From Bacteroidaceae bacterium (GTDB lineage: Bacteria; Bacteroidota; Bacteroidia; Bacteroidales; Bacteroidaceae), in assembly GCA_024682035.1 (NCBI GenBank), contig JAIKZS010000146.1, positions 1-32,848 on the forward strand: 32,848 nt of DNA, read 5' to 3'. The position numbers and the translations under genes were made by a program. Within the stretch, counting starts at the first letter, position 1. Each line of letters starts with the position of its first letter. The notes below the pieces were generated by a model that saw only the letters and a list, made by a program, of their open reading frames with translations, did no database searches and was not told the origin of the DNA. Below, piece by piece: positions 28,387-32,848 of this stretch.

Positions 28387-29693
28387 TTCTGTCTTATAAA
28401 TATATTAATCGGAGTTCCTTTAAAATTCCATTTCTCACGCAGTTTATTCTCTAGGAAGCGTTTATAAGGCTCCTTAATATACTGTGGTAGGTTGGCAAAA
28501 AACACAAAAGATGGCACTGCCATGTTAGGCAACTGTGTGATGTATTTTATCTTTAACATCTTTCCTTTAGTCATTGGAGGAGGATATGCCTCAATTAATG
28601 GGAGCATCTCTTCATTCAACTTAGCAGTTGAAACACGGGTAGTTCTATTTTTATAAACCTGACGAGCTTCTTCTAAGACCTTTAGAATACGTTGCTTAGT
28701 TAAAGCAGAAGCAAAAATGATAGAGAAATCAACAAAAGGAGCAAATCGATTATAAATAGCTTCTGTAAAAGTCTTGATTACCTTATCGTTTTTCTCTTCC
28801 ACTAAGTCCCACTTATTAACCACGACAACTAAACCTTTGGAGTTCTTCTGAATTAAAGAAAAAATATTCAAATCTTGATTTTCAATACCGCGAGTGGCAT
28901 CAAGCATCAGGACACATACGTCAGAATTTTCTATGGCGCGTATTGAACGTACCACAGAATAATACTCTAATTCTTCAGTTACTTTGGTTTTTTTACGAAT
29001 TCCTGCTGTATCAACCAAATAAAAATCAAAACCAAATTTATTGTATCGTGTATATATAGAATCACGTGTAGTGCCTGCTATATCCGTAACAATATTACGA
29101 TCTTCTCCTATCAAAGCATTGACGATAGATGATTTGCCTGCATTAGGGCGGCCAACAACAGCTATACGGGGTAGGTTCTCTGTCAACCCATCATCTTCTT
29201 TCTTCAAATGTGAGACAACTTCGTCAAGCAAATCGCCAGTTCCACTGCCAGTCAAAGCAGAAATACAGAATGGGTCGCCAAGGCCTAAACTATAAAACTC
29301 AGAAGCACCAAAAGCCAACTCATTATTATCAGCCTTATTTGCTACCAGTACAACCGGTTTGTTAGCCTTTCGTAAAATAAAAGCTACTTCCTGGTCAAGA
29401 TCATTCAAGCCATATGCCACATCTACTACAAACAATATAACATCAGCTTCTTCAACTGCCAATAATACTTGCTTATGGATTTCTTCCTCAAATATATCTT
29501 CTGAATTTACAACCCATCCTCCTGTATCAATAACGGAGAACTCACGCCCTCCCCATTCCGACTTTCCATATTGGCGGTCACGGGTTGTACCAGCCTGTTC
29601 TGCAACAATAGCTCGACGAGTCTGCGTCAAACGATTAAATATAGTCGATTTTCCTACGTTAGGTCGTCCTACAATGGCTACAATATTTCCCAT
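28383..29693 (-). CDS. der: Ribosome biogenesis GTPase Der (EngA)
   Basis: Two tandem G domains ([16 protein letters not shown] and [19 protein letters not shown]), KH-like C-terminus. Confidence 0.96.
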   Translation of the reverse strand: MGNIVAIVGRPNVGKSTIFNRLTQTRRAIVAEQAGTTRDRQYGKSEWGGREFSVIDTGGWVVNSEDIFEEEIHKQVLLAVEEADVILFVVDVAYGLNDLDQEVAFILRKANKPVVLVANKADNNELAFGASEFYSLGLGDPFCISALTGSGTGDLLDEVVSHLKKEDDGLTENLPRIAVVGRPNAGKSSIVNALIGEDRNIVTDIAGTTRDSIYTRYNKFGFDFYLVDTAGIRKKTKVTEELEYYSVVRSIRAIENSDVCVLMLDATRGIENQDLNIFSLIQKNSKGLVVVVNKWDLVEEKNDKVIKTFTEAIYNRFAPFVDFSIIFASALTKQRILKVLEEARQVYKNRTTRVSTAKLNEEMLPLIEAYPPPMTKGKMLKIKYITQLPNMAVPSFVFFANLPQYIKEPYKRFLENKLREKWNFKGTPINIFIRQK

Positions 29694-29726
29694 AATTATA
29701 AAACTGTATTTGCTTGAGTTATCAAA

Positions 29727-30611
29727 TTAATCTTTTTGGTCATAACCAAAATTTCTCAATTCCTTGTCGGAATTACGCCAATCTTTATCAAGCTTAACAA
29801 AAGTCTCTAAGTAAATTTTCTTACCAAAAAACTTCTCTAAACTTTTACGTGCTTCAGTCGACACTTTTTTTAGTGCTTTACCTTGGTGCCCTATAATAAT
29901 ACCTTTTTGTGACTCTCTCTCAACATAAATGATAGCATTGATACTTATATTATTTTCTGTTTCCTTGAAGCGCTCTACAACCACCTCAACAGAATAAGGT
30001 ATTTCCTTGTCATAATATAGCAATATCTTCTCTCTTAATATCTCAGATACAAAGAAACGAGCCGGTTTATCTGTCCATTGATCTTTGTCAAAATAAGGTG
30101 GAGAATCTGGCATTAAGTCTTTAACTCTACGTAAAACCACATCCACGTTAAATCTATTAGACGCAGAAATAGGAATAATCTCAGCCATAGGCAATTTTGA
30201 GTGCCACTCTTCAACTAAGACTTCCAAATTTTGCTGATTTGACAAATCTATCTTATTTATTAATACAATAATTGGGACTTCCAGTTTTCTTACTTTATCA
30301 ATAAAGTCATCGTTCTTCTCCGCTTTTTCAACCACATCAGTTACATAAAGAAGAACGTCAGCATCGGCAAGTGCAGAATTGGAAAATTCCAACATAGACT
30401 CTTGTAACTTATATGCGGGTTTAACTACTCCCGGCGTATCAGAAAATACTATCTGCATATCATCCGTATTATAAATACCCATAATACGATGACGTGTGGT
30501 CTGAGCCTTAAAGGTAGCTATAGAAATACGCTCACCCAATAACGCATTCATCAAAGTAGATTTACCTACATTAGGATTGCCTACAATATTTACAAAACCT
30601 GCCTTATGCAT
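29727..30611 (-). CDS. era: GTPase Era
   Basis: GFVNIVGNPNVGKSTLMNALLGERISI, FSDTPGV, KH domain IIGHQGKALKKVSTEARKSLEKFFGKKIYLETFVKL. Confidence 0.96.
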   Translation of the reverse strand: MHKAGFVNIVGNPNVGKSTLMNALLGERISIATFKAQTTRHRIMGIYNTDDMQIVFSDTPGVVKPAYKLQESMLEFSNSALADADVLLYVTDVVEKAEKNDDFIDKVRKLEVPIIVLINKIDLSNQQNLEVLVEEWHSKLPMAEIIPISASNRFNVDVVLRRVKDLMPDSPPYFDKDQWTDKPARFFVSEILREKILLYYDKEIPYSVEVVVERFKETENNISINAIIYVERESQKGIIIGHQGKALKKVSTEARKSLEKFFGKKIYLETFVKLDKDWRNSDKELRNFGYDQKD

Positions 30612-30629
30612 AAAACCTTCTAAAAATTA

Positions 30630-30677
30630 GCACAAAAGAGCGCATCGTATGTTTATATATGATGCGCTCTTTTGTGC
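30630..30677. terminator. Long inverted repeat between fabH and era (probable terminator or processing hairpin)
   Basis: GCACAAAAGAGCGCATC (30630-30646) / GATGCGCTCTTTTGTGC (30661-30677), 17-bp perfect arms, 14-nt loop that can extend the stem. Confidence 0.7.
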
Positions 30678-30687
30678 ATTAAAAAAA

Positions 30688-31725
30688 TTATTTCTTAATA
30701 TCAGCGTTACGAATCTTATCTAAATGAGATTGACCATCATAACCCCACACTAAATAAATTGCGCCCCATGAATAACCAGCACCAAATGTTGTAAGAATTA
30801 TCTTGTCTCCTTTCTTCAAAATATGCTCGTAATCCATCAAGCACAAAGGAACAGAAACTGCGCTGGTATTGCCATAATGTTCAATATTAACTAACACCTT
30901 TTCCTTTGGTACCTGCAGCATATGAGCAACAGATTCAATTATTCGCAAATTAGCCTGATGAGGAACTATCCACTTTATATCTTCCTTAGTCAGTCCATTG
31001 TTTTCAATCACTTTATTACATGCCAATGTCATATCTGTTACAGCATGTTTGAAAACAGGTCGGCCATCTTGATAGATATAATGCATTTGGTTATCTATCG
31101 TAAAATACGATGGTGGACATACAGAACCTCCTGCTTTCATATGCAAAGAAGGCAAACCTAGCCCGTCTGTTCGCAAATAAGAATCAATAACACCAATTTC
31201 TTCAAACGTAGGCTCTAAAAAACAAGCAGCAGCCCCATCACCGAAAAGTGGGCATGTATTACGGTCATTGTAATTAACCATACAAGACAACTTTTCTGCT
31301 GCCACTAATAATACTTTTTTATATCGACCAGAACGAATAAAACTTGCTCCTATTTCCAATGCATACAAAAAACCACTGCACGCGGCTTCCATATCAAAGG
31401 CAAAAGCATTTTTCAATCCTAATTTCTCACAAAGTATTGAAGCAGTTGAAGGGAAATGATAGTCAGGAGTTGTTGTTGCAACAACTAACAAATCTATATC
31501 ATCGGGATTCGTACCTGTTTCTCTGATCAGTTTTCTGCAAGCTTTACGAGCCATATAGCCACTTCCCAAACCTTCTTCTTTGAGAATATGGCGTTCTTTG
31601 ATACCAACGTGAGACATTATCCATTCATCACTTGTATCAACCATTTTTGACAACTCTTCGTTTGTCAAAATATAATCAGGGACATAACCTGCAATTCCTG
31701 TAATAACGGCATTAATTTTATCCAT
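30688..31725 (-). CDS. fabH: Beta-ketoacyl-ACP synthase III
   Basis: ITGIAGYVPDYILTNEELSKMVDTSDEWI, FDMEAACSGFLYALEIG, WIVPHQANLRIIESVA, VNIEHYGNTSAVSVPLCL. Start reset to MDKINAV at 31725. Confidence 0.95.
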   Translation of the reverse strand: MDKINAVITGIAGYVPDYILTNEELSKMVDTSDEWIMSHVGIKERHILKEEGLGSGYMARKACRKLIRETGTNPDDIDLLVVATTTPDYHFPSTASILCEKLGLKNAFAFDMEAACSGFLYALEIGASFIRSGRYKKVLLVAAEKLSCMVNYNDRNTCPLFGDGAAACFLEPTFEEIGVIDSYLRTDGLGLPSLHMKAGGSVCPPSYFTIDNQMHYIYQDGRPVFKHAVTDMTLACNKVIENNGLTKEDIKWIVPHQANLRIIESVAHMLQVPKEKVLVNIEHYGNTSAVSVPLCLMDYEHILKKGDKIILTTFGAGYSWGAIYLVWGYDGQSHLDKIRNADIKK

Positions 31726-31761
31726 AGTTAGCTCTATACACTGAGTTAAAAGTAGGTACAT

Positions 31762-31793
31762 GAAAAGGCTTGCTCAAACGGGCAAACCTTTTC
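31762..31793 (-). terminator. Putative hairpin terminator downstream of rpmF
   Basis: GAAAAGGCTTGC / GGCAAACCTTTTC imperfect inverted repeat in the gap between rpmF and fabH. Confidence 0.5.
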
Positions 31794-31828
31794 TGCTATA
31801 CCTGCCTTATTCATAACAGAACTACCGA

Positions 31829-32014
31829 TTAAACGGCTGCCTCTTTTTCAACTGCTAACTTACCACGGTAATAGCCGCAAGCTGGACATACTGTGTGATA
31901 AACATGCCACTCACCACAATTTGGGCAGATTGCCAATGTAGGAGCAACTGCTACATCATGAGTTCTTCTTTTAGCAGTTCTAGTTTTAGACTGTCTTCTC
32001 TTAGGATGTGCCAT
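31829..32014 (-). CDS. rpmF: 50S ribosomal protein L32
   Basis: MAHPKRRQSKTRTAKRRTHDVA...CPNCGEWHVYHTVCPACGYYRGK zinc-ribbon L32. Confidence 0.97.
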   Translation of the reverse strand: MAHPKRRQSKTRTAKRRTHDVAVAPTLAICPNCGEWHVYHTVCPACGYYRGKLAVEKEAAV

Positions 32015-32027
32015 TTTCTAAATTTAT

Positions 32028-32564
32028 TTAATTGTTATTTAATAATTTCTTTAAATCATTCCAACGTGGATCAGTCATGTTGCTATCATTATTAACAACA
32101 TTATTCTCATCTTCTAAAAATTGTCCTGAATGCTCTTTCAATATTTTCATCATTTCTTCGTTACACTTACCAGGTTCATGCACATGCTGAATTGGAATAG
32201 ATAATGCAACAACCTCATAAAGGAACCATGCTACATTTACCTTACCCAATTCCTCTGGAACGATAATAAGGTCATCACCATCATCTTTGTAAGAAGGGCC
32301 AAACTTCACTTTTAAAACCGTATCAGCCTCTATTGGTTGAATCATATCGTCTAGGCATCTATCGCATAGTATAGTAATCACACCATTAACATGCAAGCCT
32401 AACTCATAAGAAGCTGACATTTTTTTTACAATCACCTGCGCTTCTACTTGTCCACCTGAAATATCTTGAGCATCTATCTCTTTAAAGAAAGCGTCATCAA
32501 GAGAATAAGAAAAGACACCTTCGTCTTCAATAGCCTTCAAATCTATTTCAAAATTCTCTAACAT
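32028..32564 (-). CDS. DUF177 (YceD-family) protein
   Basis: GVITILCDRCLDDMIQPIEADTVLKVKFG motif; adjacent to rpmF as in many genomes. Confidence 0.85.
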   Translation of the reverse strand: MLENFEIDLKAIEDEGVFSYSLDDAFFKEIDAQDISGGQVEAQVIVKKMSASYELGLHVNGVITILCDRCLDDMIQPIEADTVLKVKFGPSYKDDGDDLIIVPEELGKVNVAWFLYEVVALSIPIQHVHEPGKCNEEMMKILKEHSGQFLEDENNVVNNDSNMTDPRWNDLKKLLNNN

Positions 32565-32595
32565 AACAATTCCTTTACATAAATAATTCGAGTTG

Positions 32596-32603
32596 CAAAG
32601 TTA
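32596..32603 (-). promoter_or_regulatory. Putative -7 element (TAACTTTG) for DUF177-rpmF-fabH operon
   Basis: Matches TAnnTTTG upstream of the DUF177 start. Confidence 0.45.
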
Positions 32604-32670
32604 CAAAATATTCTGTATATAAAATGCTTTTATAAATAAAAATATTTAATAATAACGTCATTATATGCAA

Positions 32671-32704
32671 GAAGCGGTCCCCAGAGTTATCTGAAGACCG
32701 CTTC
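32671..32704 (-). terminator. Hairpin downstream of 5S rRNA (end of rRNA operon)
   Basis: GAAGCGGTC / GACCGCTTC inverted repeat with 16-nt interior containing CAGA-gtta-TCTG. Confidence 0.7.
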
Positions 32705-32710
32705 AATAAA

Positions 32711-32820
32711 GACGGCGGCTACCTACTCTCCCACCTTGTGGGCAGTACCATCGGCGTGGTCGGGCTTAACTTCTCTGTTCGGGATGGGAAGAGGTGGAAC
32801 CCCGGCGCTATAGCCACCTG
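32711..32820 (-). rRNA. rrf: 5S ribosomal RNA
   Basis: Reverse complement reads CAGGTGGCTATAGCGCCGGGGTTCCACCTCTTCCCATCCCGAACAGAGAAGTTAAGCCCGACCACGCCGATGGTACTGCCC...GGGAGAGTAGGTAGCCGCCGTC, a canonical 5S; ends approximate. Confidence 0.95.
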
Positions 32821-32848
32821 AATAAGTCTGACATGATGAGTTCGTGAC

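Noticed and set aside
29359-29730. 123-aa plus-strand ORF
   Set aside because: Antisense to der; Ser/Thr-rich shadow frame with no independent start signals.

Overview
The window is a Bacteroidales (probably Prevotella-like) chromosomal segment, almost entirely housekeeping genes. In order: the end of a SusC/RagA receptor gene plus a SusD/RagB lipoprotein; type I asparaginase; a threonine operon (aspartokinase/homoserine dehydrogenase, phosphoglycerate-mutase-like putative homoserine kinase, threonine synthase); a minus-strand Phe/Tyr operon (prephenate dehydratase, aminotransferase, DAHP synthase-chorismate mutase, prephenate dehydrogenase, LolA-like protein); TPR-recQ-recJ; thioesterase; tsaC-like; ClC channel; fmt; rpe; comEC-like; nrnA-like; DUF4827-like lipoprotein; glmM; an ABC ATPase; der, era, fabH, rpmF and DUF177; and a 5S rRNA on the minus strand. 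The main finding is an unannotated leader of the Phe/Tyr operon at about 13175-13374 (minus). It contains a 28-codon ORF, MKALFTFAYHFYYFYFSQKLEREFVCVK, with 9 of 12 consecutive codons (residues 5-16) for Phe or Tyr. This is followed by a perfect 11-bp intrinsic terminator hairpin ending 15 nt before the pheA start. An 8-nt segment in the end of the leader ORF is perfectly complementary to the terminator's 5' arm, so it could act as an antiterminator. This is the architecture of ribosome-mediated transcription attenuation. Secondary findings are two intergenic short tandem-repeat arrays (an exact 23-bp period with near-palindromic ATATA-S-TATAT cores after thrC, and a 22-bp period after the ClC gene) and several strong intercistronic inverted repeats.
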